In this document: in pieces, positions 27,295-35,423 of the stretch
Numbering within the stretch: position 1 is the stretch's first letter
How the letters are laid out: each line of letters opens with the position of its first letter
Assembly: GCA_000384495.1 (NCBI GenBank)
Contig: ARQR01000002.1
Span: 1 to 64,000, forward strand
DNA from: an actinobacterium SCGC AAA015-D07
GTDB taxonomy: Bacteria; Actinomycetota; Acidimicrobiia; Actinomarinales; Actinomarinaceae
Direction of reading: 5' to 3'
Length of the DNA: 64,000 nucleotides
Translations under genes and position numbers: made by a program
Notes under the pieces: generated by a model
What the model saw: only the letters and a program-made list of their open reading frames with translations
Told to the model about the DNA's origin: nothing
Databases searched by the model: none

Positions 27295-27371
27295 CCAGCT
27301 CTCTAGAACTGGCACCAATTGGAAAGTTGGGCGGAGTAAGGGTGTTCCAATTTAGTTGTCTAGAGAGCTGG
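27295..27371 (-). promoter_or_regulatory. mraW-type structured leader RNA
   Basis: In the gap between mraZ and rsmH two perfectly complementary 13-base arms (27295-27307 and 27359-27371, CCAGCTCTCTAGA with TCTAGAGAGCTGG) enclose a second inner stem AATTGGAA/TTCCAATT with an apical loop that on the transcript reads CACCCUUACUCCGCCCAAC. A conserved 'mraW RNA motif' is known upstream of rsmH/mraW in Actinobacteria; the location and two-tier shape agree. It is transcribed with the dcw operon and ends 2 bases before the first possible rsmH start. I could not score it against the published covariance model. Confidence 0.75.
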
Positions 27372-27379
27372 CTATGAAC

Positions 27380-27805
27380 TTATCCTTTCACTTCGTTAAT
27401 ATTTGCAAATTCATGATCTGCTTCATTTTGAATTTTTTTCCAAACCTTTGATGACCAAATTTCAATTGTGTTTCCAGTACCTGTAACAGTAACGTCACCA
27501 TTAATAGGTATACCGCTGTAATCTCTTAAGTTTTCAGGAATTTGAATCCTTCCAGCTGAATCAAGCTTTGAGTCAACAGCGCCACTAAATATAGCTCTTC
27601 TTAGTTGACGTGATGATTTTTCAGTTACAGGAAGATCAGCCATTCTTTCCGAGAGAAGTGACCAACTTTTCTTTGTAAGTATCTGTAGACAGTTATCTTG
27701 TCCCTTGGTGACTACACAGCCCTGTTGGAGCTCTCTTCTAAACTTCGATGGAATAACTACTCTACCCTTCGAGTCCATTGTGTGTTGATACTCACCAAGG
27801 AACAC
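27380..27805 (-). CDS. mraZ: MraZ, dcw cluster transcriptional regulator
   Basis: AbrB-like DNA-binding ring protein that represses its own operon. Two tandem MraZ domains are visible: FLGEYQHTMDSKGRVVIPSK with FRREL, then FSGAVDSKLDSAGRIQIPEN. I choose GTG at 27805: it gives the canonical N-terminus VFLGEYQH, has GGCGG about 6 bases upstream, and lies about 31 bases after the predicted transcription start. The in-frame ATG at 27844 overlaps the predicted -10 hexamer and would add 13 non-conserved residues. 141 residues, the normal length. Confidence 0.94.
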   Translation of the reverse strand: MFLGEYQHTMDSKGRVVIPSKFRRELQQGCVVTKGQDNCLQILTKKSWSLLSERMADLPVTEKSSRQLRRAIFSGAVDSKLDSAGRIQIPENLRDYSGIPINGDVTVTGTGNTIEIWSSKVWKKIQNEADHEFANINEVKG

Positions 27806-27837
27806 TTTTATCCGCCTTTCGTGCCTTGAACCACTTT

Positions 27838-27864
27838 GTGTCATTATATGACACTATATGACAC
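27838..27864 (-). promoter_or_regulatory. operator-like repeat array in the mraZ promoter
   Basis: The promoter spacer holds two perfect tandem 10-base copies of AGTGTCATAT (minus strand; 27856-27865 and 27846-27855). A third, inverted GTGTCAT half-site at 27838-27844 forms GTGTCAT-TAT-ATGACAC with the nearer copy. Half-sites therefore repeat with one helical turn spacing across the -10. MraZ is known to bind short repeats of 10-base period in its own promoter, so autoregulation is the natural inference, although the core is not the TGGGN reported for E. coli. Confidence 0.55.
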
Positions 27865-27871
27865 TTTGCAA
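27843..27871 (-). promoter_or_regulatory. promoter of mraZ / dcw operon
   Basis: Minus strand TTGCAA (27866-27871) and a perfect TATAAT (27843-27848) are separated by exactly 17 bases. Transcription would start near 27836, leaving a leader of about 31 bases that contains the GGCGG ribosome-binding site and the GTG start at 27805. This is the best sigma-70-type promoter seen in the window. Confidence 0.7.
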
Positions 27872-27892
27872 CACAATTTAACAAAAAATTTT

Positions 27893-28405
27893 TTATGCTG
27901 AAATTAGAAACTCTTTCCACTCTGGATCAGGGTTAGAGCCAATAATTGTTTTAATCCAAAAATTACCTTCTGGCTTTAAAGGTGCTTGAACTAGCTTTAA
28001 TATTGTTTGATTTAAATACTTATCTGCTTTTATAAGGTTACATTTTTTACAACATGCAACAACATTCTGCCATTCATGCTGTCCTCCTTTTGATTTTGGA
28101 ATAATATGATCAATTGACTCTGCTTGATTACCACAATATTGACAAATATATTTATCTCGTATAAAAATATTCTCCCGATTTAAAGCAACTCTTCTGGCAT
28201 ACGGTGCTTTAACATAATAATTCAAGGCAGCAACTTTTGGAATAGTCATTGTTGAAGACTCAGATCTTATTTCAAAATTTGAATTTTTTATGACATTTAT
28301 TTTGTTGGATAGTAAAAGTGATATTGATCTCTTGGCTGATGCAATAGAAAGTGGCTGATAAGTTGCATTAAGTATCAACGTTCTATGATTTTCAAAATTG
28401 TTCAT
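27893..28405 (-). CDS. HNH endonuclease domain protein (actinobacterial, mraZ-linked)
   Basis: 170 residues. An N-terminal segment HRTLILNATYQPLSIASAKR typical of this family precedes the HNH/zinc domain: YICQYCGNQAESIDHIIPKS with the His-His pair region, then WQNVVACCKKCNLIKAD. The two CxxC pairs plus DHI and N suggest a zinc-stabilised nuclease fold with catalytic His. Function is unknown; family members are near-universal and frequently near the dcw cluster in Actinobacteria, unlike mobile homing HNH genes. A TAAAAT hexamer lies 6 bases before its ATG. Confidence 0.9.
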   Translation of the reverse strand: MNNFENHRTLILNATYQPLSIASAKRSISLLLSNKINVIKNSNFEIRSESSTMTIPKVAALNYYVKAPYARRVALNRENIFIRDKYICQYCGNQAESIDHIIPKSKGGQHEWQNVVACCKKCNLIKADKYLNQTILKLVQAPLKPEGNFWIKTIIGSNPDPEWKEFLISA

Positions 28406-28411
28406 AATTAG

Positions 28412-28417
28412 ATTTTA
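28412..28417 (-). promoter_or_regulatory. candidate -10 element (leaderless) of the HNH gene
   Basis: TAAAAT on the minus strand ends 6 bases before the ATG at 28405; no ribosome-binding site lies between. Confidence 0.35.
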
Positions 28418-28432
28418 GAAGAGAAAAAGTGA

Positions 28433-28924
28433 TTACGCTTGTAACTGTTGAGATTGGATATCATCTTCAACTCTTGTTAAAAGATTTAAGAATCTCTCTT
28501 TATCAAGTTCGAACTTCGAAATATCTTCTTCAACTTCTTTAGCAACAAAATCAATAGTTTCAAAAAATGCCAACTGTCCTTGTTTTAGAGCGTCAAAAAC
28601 TTCGTTTTCCTCTACTGAATAGATTGTTTCTCCATCAGAAATAAGTTTTGTTTTTGATAACTGATCTTGTAAATCACCATTTCTAGTTAAATACCTCCAT
28701 GCACGTCTTACTCTTTGAATGCTCATTCCATTATCTAATAATGTTTTGATTACTTTAAGTGAGACTATATCTCTAAATGAATATAGTTTTGGAACTCCTG
28801 GCTTACCGAAAGAAGACTGAATACTTGGAGAAACTAATTTAACTTTGTCCCAATACCTTAGTTGATGAGATGTGCATCCTGATAAATAGCATGCTTGTTT
28901 AGATGTAAACGCGTCTATCTTCAA
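28433..28924 (-). CDS. MerR-family transcriptional regulator
   Basis: 163 residues. MerR winged helix with YLSGCTSHQLRYWDKVKLVS (recognition region), FGKPGVPKLYSFRDIVSLKV and MSIQRVRRAWRYL, followed by an unclassified C-terminal region with no cysteine effector site. The start is TTG at 28924, supported by AAGGAG 7-12 bases upstream; no ATG gives the full domain. Family members of this shape sit upstream of mraZ in several Actinobacteria; target unknown. Confidence 0.86.
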   Translation of the reverse strand: MKIDAFTSKQACYLSGCTSHQLRYWDKVKLVSPSIQSSFGKPGVPKLYSFRDIVSLKVIKTLLDNGMSIQRVRRAWRYLTRNGDLQDQLSKTKLISDGETIYSVEENEVFDALKQGQLAFFETIDFVAKEVEEDISKFELDKERFLNLLTRVEDDIQSQQLQA

Positions 28925-28972
28925 TCCCTTACTCCTTATTAAAATCAGACGTATTATTAAATTTAATTAATA

Positions 28973-29323
28973 CTATTTGTTTTGTCTAGAGGTATCTTTG
29001 TTTCTTACCAATTTATAGATTTGTTTAAAATTCCACTCCTGAATATTTTCAGCATTAAGTAGCGATCTAGTGTTGGTGACAAAAACATATCCTGACAGGG
29101 CCATTACTACAAATCCAACAACTGCAAATGCAGCTTGTATTGTATAAGTTCCAATCATTGTGAAAAATCCAAGAATAAAAGTTAAGAATGAAATTGATAT
29201 TCTAGCTCTTGAAAAATTTGATAATGTTAAATTCTCAACAGCTTTCTCAAGTTTTGGATCATCTTTAGACAGACCCAATTCAATTTGCTTTAATATTTCT
29301 TCTTCTTTTTTATTCAAACCCAT
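28973..29323 (-). CDS. DUF3040 membrane protein
   Basis: 116 residues with the DUF3040 N-terminal signature LNKKEEEILKQIELGLSKDD and PKLEKAVENL, two adjacent membrane helices (about 46-66 and 68-88) and a charged tail. DUF3040 is essentially actinobacterial and often lies by the dcw cluster; function unknown. It is first in a minus-strand run with merR, HNH and mraZ, and has TAAAAT 6 bases before its ATG. Confidence 0.85.
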   Translation of the reverse strand: MGLNKKEEEILKQIELGLSKDDPKLEKAVENLTLSNFSRARISISFLTFILGFFTMIGTYTIQAAFAVVGFVVMALSGYVFVTNTRSLLNAENIQEWNFKQIYKLVRNKDTSRQNK

Positions 29324-29329
29324 ATGAAG

Positions 29330-29335
29330 ATTTTA
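29330..29335 (-). promoter_or_regulatory. candidate -10 element (leaderless) of DUF3040 gene
   Basis: TAAAAT ends 6 bases before the ATG at 29323 on the minus strand, in the short 41-base gap shared with the divergent phosphatase gene. Confidence 0.35.
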
Positions 29336-29364
29336 ATATATTCTGAAACTACTCTGTAATAAAG

Positions 29365-29913
29365 ATGAATATATTTTTAAGGCATGGAGAAGTTAAAAAT
29401 CCTAAAGATATTTTATATTACAATATACCTGGTTATGAACTTTCAGAATTCGGCAAGTCTCAAGCTGAATATTCTGCTGACGTTTTATTAAAAGATTTTA
29501 AAATAGAACAGATTATTTCCTCACCACTCCTCAGAGCTAGACAGACATCTGAAATAGTAAGCAATAAATTAAAAATGGAATTTTCTATATCTGAGAAGAT
29601 AACGGAATGGGATGGATTGTTAAATTGGAAAGGTTATACATTTGATGAAATTAGTGAAACTAATGAATATTTAATCTACAACGATGATCCGACTGAACTT
29701 AGTACCAATGAAACTTTTTTTGAAACATTTCAAAGAGTTGAGGAGTTGTACAGCAATAACAAGCATACATTATTTGTGACACACCAAGACACAATTAGGT
29801 CGTTCATGTTTTATAAATTAAGGTCTGAAAAATTTAACCAAGATAAACCGGGCCATTGTGAATTACAATATATTGAAAATGAAACTCTTAAAAAATATAC
29901 TAACCCAGTCTAG
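29365..29913 (+). CDS. histidine phosphatase family protein
   Basis: 182 residues in the phosphoglycerate-mutase-like fold. The phosphohistidine motif FLRHGEV begins at residue 4, followed by YELSEFGKSQAEY, ISSPLLRARQTSEIV, and the second catalytic histidine in FVTHQDTIRSF. Substrate cannot be told from sequence; relatives include adenosylcobalamin phosphatases and broad phosphomonoesterases. Divergent from DUF3040; its end overlaps the next minus-strand gene by 4 bases. Confidence 0.88.
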   Translation: MNIFLRHGEVKNPKDILYYNIPGYELSEFGKSQAEYSADVLLKDFKIEQIISSPLLRARQTSEIVSNKLKMEFSISEKITEWDGLLNWKGYTFDEISETNEYLIYNDDPTELSTNETFFETFQRVEELYSNNKHTLFVTHQDTIRSFMFYKLRSEKFNQDKPGHCELQYIENETLKKYTNPV

Positions 29914-30125
29914 GTAAGTATATTATAAAGTATTATTAAAAAAATTCCAAAAAATGAGCAAAAACTAATTACACCAACCAATGGTTCTATTGTTCTTAAT
30001 ATTTTTGAGTTGACTTTTTCAAGATAATATAAAACTAAATACTTACTTCCGAGAAAAGATAGGAACCCTGCAGCGATGAAATATACAAAACTAAATAACG
30101 ATAACCATGGATTTACAAAATTCAT
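29910..30125 (-). CDS. small hypothetical membrane protein
   Basis: 71 residues with two predicted membrane helices (about 8-30 and 48-69) and a short basic loop. I do not recognise the family. It may be real because it fills the space between two confident genes with only 4 bases of overlap at its end, but its start overlaps the divergent neighbour if that gene starts early. Confidence 0.45.
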   Translation of the reverse strand: MNFVNPWLSLFSFVYFIAAGFLSFLGSKYLVLYYLEKVNSKILRTIEPLVGVISFCSFFGIFLIILYNILT

Positions 30126-30142
30126 CTTATATTACAATAATC

Positions 30143-30382
30143 ATGCATATGGTATTTAGTAAAAAATTTAAATTTATTGTCTATTTTGTCGTGATTCTTT
30201 TGTCAATTTATATAGGTTACGTATTGGGGATTACTTTTTGTTCACAAAATTGTCAAACTACAATTTTTATTAACATTTTATTAACTAATGCCGTTATGGT
30301 AGGGGGTGTTTTTACACTTGTTAGGTTATCCGAAAAATCAATTACAGAATGGAATGATGATAATTACTATGAAAAAGATTGA
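30143..30382 (+). CDS. small hypothetical membrane protein
   Basis: 79 residues from the ATG at 30143 (30149 is also possible; an upstream ATG at 30107 would overlap the divergent gene). Two membrane helices (about residues 9-31 and 41-61 of this form) flank FCSQNCQT, and the tail is acidic (TEWNDDNYYEKD). It resembles two-helix actinobacterial proteins of unknown function, but I cannot name a family. Its 3' end overlaps convergent threonine aldolase by 16 bases. Confidence 0.5.
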   Translation: MHMVFSKKFKFIVYFVVILLSIYIGYVLGITFCSQNCQTTIFINILLTNAVMVGGVFTLVRLSEKSITEWNDDNYYEKD

Positions 30383-31389
30383 ATTACTTTAATTAATTTT
30401 TTCATATTTTTAGAATCAATATCCTTATGTAAAACAAACCTAACAACTTTTTCTCTCAGATAACCTGCTTTAATTTTGCTTTCCAATAACCTTGCTAAAA
30501 ACTTATCTGAATTTTCAAGAGATTCAAATTCTAGTAAGACCATATTTGTCTCTTTATAAACAACTGAATCCAAACCATCAATCTTATCTTTATTAATTGT
30601 TAATTCATCATAGATTTTTCTAGCTTTTTTATGATCTTCTAATAAATTTTCCCTATTAATTAATGCAAATTTAGCTGCAGATGCAATAATTCCAACTTGC
30701 CTCATCCCCCCTCCTATCTTTTTTCTATATTCACGGGAATCATTTATAAAACTTTTTGTTCCAAGAAGTATTGAACCTATTGGAGCTCCAAGTCCTTTTG
30801 AAAAGCAAAAAGTTAAACTGTCACAGAATTCTCCATAATTAGATTGTGTATCTTTTTCTAAAATTGCATGCCAAACACGAGCACCATCTACATGAAGTTT
30901 TAAATTATTTGAGGAAGTGTATTCATATAGTTTTTGTATATCCTCAAAAGGAATAATAGATCCCCCTGATGATAAATGAGTATTCTCAATTGCGACAGTA
31001 GATATATTTGGTTTATGATATAAAGATTTCTTAATTTGAGTTTCTAAGTCCTCTAAATCTAAATTACCATCTTTATGCTGAACATTTCTAAATTGAATTC
31101 TTGACAAAAATGATGCTGCACCATGTTCATAGTTTTGAATGTGAGAATCAGAAGTTGTAATTACCTCATCGCCTGGGTTGGTATGGTTAAGCAAAGATAT
31201 TTGATTACCCATTAGACCAGACGTTACAAATAAGCCAGCTTCAAACCCGAGAAGGTTAGCAGTAAATTCTTCAAGTTCATTAACTGTTGGATCTTCTTTA
31301 TACTCATCGTCTCCAACTTTTGCTGTAATTATATGTTCAAGCATCTCTTTTGAGGGCTTAGTTACGGTATCAGACCTTATGTCAATCAT
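30367..31389 (-). CDS. ltaE: low-specificity L-threonine aldolase
   Basis: PLP enzyme splitting L-threonine or allo-threonine into glycine and acetaldehyde. Signature start IDIRSDTVTKPSKEML, VGDDEYKEDPTVNELE, TSGLMGNQISLL, IENTHLSSGGSIIPF, LHVDGARVWHA and the Schiff-base lysine in CFSKGLGAPIGSILLG. 340 residues, normal length. Followed in the same direction by nothing; preceded by a luciferase-like gene 3 bases upstream. Confidence 0.93.
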   Translation of the reverse strand: MIDIRSDTVTKPSKEMLEHIITAKVGDDEYKEDPTVNELEEFTANLLGFEAGLFVTSGLMGNQISLLNHTNPGDEVITTSDSHIQNYEHGAASFLSRIQFRNVQHKDGNLDLEDLETQIKKSLYHKPNISTVAIENTHLSSGGSIIPFEDIQKLYEYTSSNNLKLHVDGARVWHAILEKDTQSNYGEFCDSLTFCFSKGLGAPIGSILLGTKSFINDSREYRKKIGGGMRQVGIIASAAKFALINRENLLEDHKKARKIYDELTINKDKIDGLDSVVYKETNMVLLEFESLENSDKFLARLLESKIKAGYLREKVVRFVLHKDIDSKNMKKLIKVIQSFS

Positions 31390-31392
31390 TTT

Positions 31393-32082
31393 TTAATTCA
31401 AGCACTGTTTCTCAATCTCATCAATTTGTTTATTAAATGATTTTTTTTCAGAAAGTACATAAATTATTTCAAAGTTTTCTTGACTAATTGTTTTACCATC
31501 GAAGCTGAGATCCTTTGTGCAATAACTTACGTTCAATTCTTTTGATTTAGCTTTAGAATGAACTTCTATTTTTTTTAGTAAATTAATTATGTCTCCCTCC
31601 CATTGGTTGGTCCCTAAACCATATTTAAGGGCTAGGGCATTTAATTTTTGTGATGAACCACCAATAACTAAATTTACGTTATTCTCTTCATAATTTTTAT
31701 TAGCAATTATTTTTTTGATGACTTCTTCAATATTGTTGTCATAAATATCTTTTTGTATTTCATATTTATCATCACCAATGCCAATACCTAGATTAAAATT
31801 TTTAATTTCCATAAGAGGATTTATATAATTTTCCATTAACTCATTTATTTCTCTTCTTCTAATATTTAATACCATTGACCCTATTTTGAAATTTCTTTCA
31901 TAGTTATCTAATTTCGATAATGCATCCATTATTTTGTAAACAGGAAGTTTCTTTATCTCTGGATTTATGCTGTGATCAAAAACATAAACTGTTTTGATTT
32001 CTAAATAATTTAATTTATCGATTTTTTTTTGGTATCCCTCCTCAAAGAAAGAACCATTCAAAAGTATTGAGTTATTATTCAC
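31393..32082 (-). CDS. divergent luciferase-like (LLM) protein
   Basis: 229 residues. NFKIGSMVLNIRRREINELM, FNLGIGIGDDKYE and LVIGGSSQKLNALALKYGLG correspond to the barrel strands of bacterial luciferase-like flavin/F420 monooxygenases, and in that order. It is about 100 residues shorter than usual and very diverged, so cofactor binding is uncertain. It overlaps the ROK gene by 8 bases. Alternative: an unrelated TIM-barrel protein. Confidence 0.5.
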   Translation of the reverse strand: MNNNSILLNGSFFEEGYQKKIDKLNYLEIKTVYVFDHSINPEIKKLPVYKIMDALSKLDNYERNFKIGSMVLNIRRREINELMENYINPLMEIKNFNLGIGIGDDKYEIQKDIYDNNIEEVIKKIIANKNYEENNVNLVIGGSSQKLNALALKYGLGTNQWEGDIINLLKKIEVHSKAKSKELNVSYCTKDLSFDGKTISQENFEIIYVLSEKKSFNKQIDEIEKQCLN

Positions 32083-32956
32083 TATTTAAAGCTAATAATG
32101 CTGCACCTAACATCCCAGAATCTTCACGGGCTTTGCTTAATTTAATTTTTGGAAAATTTCTGTTAGGGAATTCAAAGTTTTTACTAATGTAGTCATCAAT
32201 TAATGGAACAAAATCATATGGGCTTTTAGTCATGCTGCCACCAATAACAAATATATCATTATCGAACAGCTCAAATAAGGAAATTAAAGCATTTGAAGTA
32301 TTTTGTATTATTTCATCTCTCGCATACTTTTCGTAATCTTCAAGATCAATTGATCGATCAAATAATAGAGAGCCAACTTTTTCTTCATAAAAAATATTAG
32401 ATAATTTTGTTTCTTTGTTTATTTTGTATAATTCCTGACACTTTTTTGTCCAAGCTTTTGCAGATATAACATCTTCTAAATAGGATTTTTCATTAATCAA
32501 GATACGTCCTATTTCACCCGCATTTCCACTTCCTTTAAATATTTCTGAATTATATATTATCCCCCCTCCTACTCCAGTACCAAATGTAAGCATTATCAAA
32601 TTTTTATAATCATTTTTGAAATGTGATAAATATTCAGAATATGCAGCTAAGTTTCCATCATTCTCTAAGTAAATTTTTTTCTCTTTAGCAAATCCAAGTT
32701 TTTTAAAATCGATAGAAAATTTCATATTTGTACCATATTTAAAAATATGATTATCGTTATCCACAAAACCTGGCATGCCGAGTGAAACTTTGTGAGTTAC
32801 ATCAGAGAATCTATCATGGATTTCTTCAATTAATGAAATGAAAGTATCTTCTCTTTTTGGGGTATCTTCTATAAATTTTTCTTGAATTTTAAGTTTTTCA
32901 TCGACAAGTCCACCTTTAATTGTCGTTCCACCAACATCGAATGCTAAAACCTTCAT
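32075..32956 (-). CDS. ROK-family sugar kinase
   Basis: 293 residues. ATP-binding FDVGGTTIKGGLVDE, KVSLGMPGFVDNDN, YLENDGNLAAYSEY and LTFGTGVGGGIIYNSEIFKG, then NAGEIGRILI. The zinc-binding CxCGxxGCxE of typical ROK glucokinases is absent. That places it with the zinc-less polyphosphate-glucokinase-like group common in Actinobacteria (PpgK-type), or a divergent glucokinase. Overlaps the phosphoesterase by 4 bases. Confidence 0.85.
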   Translation of the reverse strand: MKVLAFDVGGTTIKGGLVDEKLKIQEKFIEDTPKREDTFISLIEEIHDRFSDVTHKVSLGMPGFVDNDNHIFKYGTNMKFSIDFKKLGFAKEKKIYLENDGNLAAYSEYLSHFKNDYKNLIMLTFGTGVGGGIIYNSEIFKGSGNAGEIGRILINEKSYLEDVISAKAWTKKCQELYKINKETKLSNIFYEEKVGSLLFDRSIDLEDYEKYARDEIIQNTSNALISLFELFDNDIFVIGGSMTKSPYDFVPLIDDYISKNFEFPNRNFPKIKLSKAREDSGMLGAALLALNSE

Positions 32957-33723
32957 ATTTTTAATGATTCTAAATCTAAATAGCTACTAGTTGAACGAAA
33001 ATATCCAATATTAATACATTTTGTACTTCCAAGTATCCATTCATATGCTTTTGGTTGATGTACATCTCCAAATAATGAAAATTTTGGCTTTTTGTCTTCT
33101 ATAAATGTCTTTAAACTTTCCCACCCTTGTTCTTTTTTATTTGTAATAACATCCGTTATCAATTCATCAATAAAAGGAGGTGCATGAGTACATATAATGT
33201 CTACATTTCCTAATTTTTCTAATTTAGTTTTAAACTCTTCTTCTGAAATTTCTCCTCTTGCATTTATTGGTGTTGGAACTCCTCCACCGGCAAAACCAAG
33301 TTTAATGTTTTTATAATCAAGGACTTTTCCATCAATATTTATAACATTTTTTGTTTTAGTTTCTTCAAGTATTTCAAGACTATCTACATTGCCGGGTATC
33401 AAAAATACTTCAAAATTTTTAAGTATATTAAATACCTCTTCGTACTGCTTGTATATTGAATCTTGTATTTTTTGCTGTTTTAATTCCCTATCTTTTGAAA
33501 ATAATTGTTCCCACATTTTTTTTCTTTTAGAAAAATCATGTTTTTTTCTCAGCTGAATTAACTCATTTACATTTTCTTCTCCAAAGACATCTTTTGCGAT
33601 ACCATCTCCATTTCTGTAATCTATCCAGTTGATTAAATCGCCCAAAATTACCAATGGTCCCTTGTCTTTGGGCAATGTACTTAGGGATTCTAATCCATGA
33701 TGAATATCTGATATAAAAATCAT
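32953..33723 (-). CDS. metallophosphoesterase
   Basis: 256 residues. Calcineurin-like metal motifs in order: FISDIHHG, VILGDLINW, LIPGNVDS, ICTHAPP and LFGDVHQP. Soluble, no signal peptide. Substrate unknown. It starts 7 bases after ilvD and continues into ROK and LLM genes, suggesting one minus-strand transcript. Confidence 0.88.
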   Translation of the reverse strand: MIFISDIHHGLESLSTLPKDKGPLVILGDLINWIDYRNGDGIAKDVFGEENVNELIQLRKKHDFSKRKKMWEQLFSKDRELKQQKIQDSIYKQYEEVFNILKNFEVFLIPGNVDSLEILEETKTKNVINIDGKVLDYKNIKLGFAGGGVPTPINARGEISEEEFKTKLEKLGNVDIICTHAPPFIDELITDVITNKKEQGWESLKTFIEDKKPKFSLFGDVHQPKAYEWILGSTKCINIGYFRSTSSYLDLESLKI

Positions 33724-33730
33724 TATTAAT

Positions 33731-35392
33731 TTATGAGGTAACCGCTCCTGAATCAGCTCCTGAAACTAATTTTGAGTATTTACTTAAAACTCCAGATTTG
33801 TATCTTGGTTCAGGAAGTTTATAGGACTCAAACCTTTTTGTAATTTCAGATTCTGTCAATTCCAAATTCAACTCTCTTTTTGATAAATTCAAATTTATTT
33901 GATCACCATTTTGACATATTGCAATAGGTCCTAGATCGAAACTTTCTGGTGTTACGTGGCCAATACATAAACCAGTAGTTCCACCCGAAAATCGACCATC
34001 AGTAATCAACAGGACATCTTTTCCTAAACCTGCACCTTTTATTGCAGCTGTAATTTGAAGCATTTCTCTCATACCTGGACCACCTTTTGGCCCCTCGTTT
34101 CTAATTACAACGACATCTCCTTTTTCAATCTTGTTATTGAATAACGCATCTAAAGCATCCTGTTCACTTTCAAAAACATTTGCAGGGCCAGAAAATTCAT
34201 TTACTTCAATACCCGCTGTCTTTACAACAGATCCGTTTGGTGAAAGTGTCCCATTTAAAATAGCTATTCCTCCTTCTTTTGAAATTGGATTGTTTGGGAA
34301 CGAAACTACATCTTGATTTTTTGGAATATCAATATTTTCTAAATTTTCACCAACAGTTTTTCCAGTTACTGTTAAACAGTTAGGATCAATAAGTTTATTC
34401 TCAAGAAGGATTTTAGATACTACTGGAACTCCTCCAATTTTGTCTAGATCAACCATGTGATATTTTCCAAACGGTTTCATATCTGCAAGATGTGGAACTG
34501 ATTTACCAAGCTCATCAAAAGTATTTAGGTCAAGATTAATTTTTGCTTCATAGGATATAGCTAACAAATGCAATACTGCGTTTGTGCTGCCTCCAAGGGC
34601 TAATACTGTTGTGATTGCATTTTTAAAAGCCTCTAAGGTCATGATGTCTCTTGGTTTTATATCTTCTTTCAATAAATAGTTTAATTTCAAACCTGACTCT
34701 TTTGCTGCTGTTCTTAACCTTTGATCCTCAGCTGGGATTGAAGCAGTACCAGGTAAACTCATCCCAATAGCCTCTCCTACAGAAGCCATTGTGTTAGCTG
34801 TAAACATCCCTGCGCAAGAGCCTTGTCCTGGACAGGCATTACATTCTATTTCATACAACTCTTCTTCGCTAATTATCCCTTTTTCGAAAGCACCAATTCC
34901 CTCAAAAACATCCACAATAGATATATCTTTTCCTTTGTAGACTCCCGGAAGGCTACTTCCACCGTATAAAAAAATTGCTGGTCTATTTATTCTTGCTGAT
35001 GCCATCAACATTCCTGGTAGTGATTTATCGCATCCTGCAATTGTTACCATTCCATCGAACCTTTCTGCATGCATAACCAGCTCTACAGAATCTGCAATGA
35101 CCTCCCTTGAAACCAATGAAGCCCTCATGCCCTCATGCCCCATTGATATTCCATCTGAAACAGCTATTGTAGAAAAAATCAATCCAGCTGAATCAGTACC
35201 ATTTACTCCCTCTTTTGCGTAAATTGATAATTCTGGTCCAGTAAGATTACATGGAGTAACTTCATTTCCAGCAGAGACAATTCCAACTTGAAACTTATTG
35301 AAGTCATCGTCTTGTAAACCTACGGCTCTGAGCATCGCTCGTGCAGCAGATTTTTCAACTCCTTGTGTTACGTCATCAGAAAATTTAACCAT
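33731..35392 (-). CDS. ilvD: dihydroxy-acid dehydratase
   Basis: Fe-S enzyme of valine, isoleucine and pantothenate synthesis. 553 residues with cluster cysteines in [13 protein letters not shown] and [47 protein letters not shown] and [19 protein letters not shown]. It is separated from the other ilv genes by queG and transcribed the opposite way. TATTCT lies 6 bases before the ATG, with no ribosome-binding site. Confidence 0.96.
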   Translation of the reverse strand: MVKFSDDVTQGVEKSAARAMLRAVGLQDDDFNKFQVGIVSAGNEVTPCNLTGPELSIYAKEGVNGTDSAGLIFSTIAVSDGISMGHEGMRASLVSREVIADSVELVMHAERFDGMVTIAGCDKSLPGMLMASARINRPAIFLYGGSSLPGVYKGKDISIVDVFEGIGAFEKGIISEEELYEIECNACPGQGSCAGMFTANTMASVGEAIGMSLPGTASIPAEDQRLRTAAKESGLKLNYLLKEDIKPRDIMTLEAFKNAITTVLALGGSTNAVLHLLAISYEAKINLDLNTFDELGKSVPHLADMKPFGKYHMVDLDKIGGVPVVSKILLENKLIDPNCLTVTGKTVGENLENIDIPKNQDVVSFPNNPISKEGGIAILNGTLSPNGSVVKTAGIEVNEFSGPANVFESEQDALDALFNNKIEKGDVVVIRNEGPKGGPGMREMLQITAAIKGAGLGKDVLLITDGRFSGGTTGLCIGHVTPESFDLGPIAICQNGDQINLNLSKRELNLELTESEITKRFESYKLPEPRYKSGVLSKYSKLVSGADSGAVTS

Positions 35393-35398
35393 AAATTA

Positions 35399-35404
35399 AG
35401 AATA
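35399..35404 (-). promoter_or_regulatory. candidate -10 element (leaderless) of ilvD
   Basis: Minus-strand TATTCT ends 6 bases before the ilvD ATG at 35392. No strong -35 was found. Confidence 0.35.
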
Positions 35405-35423
35405 GATAAAATATACTACAAAA

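Noticed and set aside
27806..27844. Upstream ATG start for mraZ
   Set aside because: The ATG overlaps the predicted -10 hexamer and adds non-conserved residues; the GTG at 27805 has a ribosome-binding site and the canonical N-terminus.
27893..28405. HNH gene as a mobile homing endonuclease
   Set aside because: It has the architecture of the conserved actinobacterial family beside mraZ, with no intron, intein or repeats around it.
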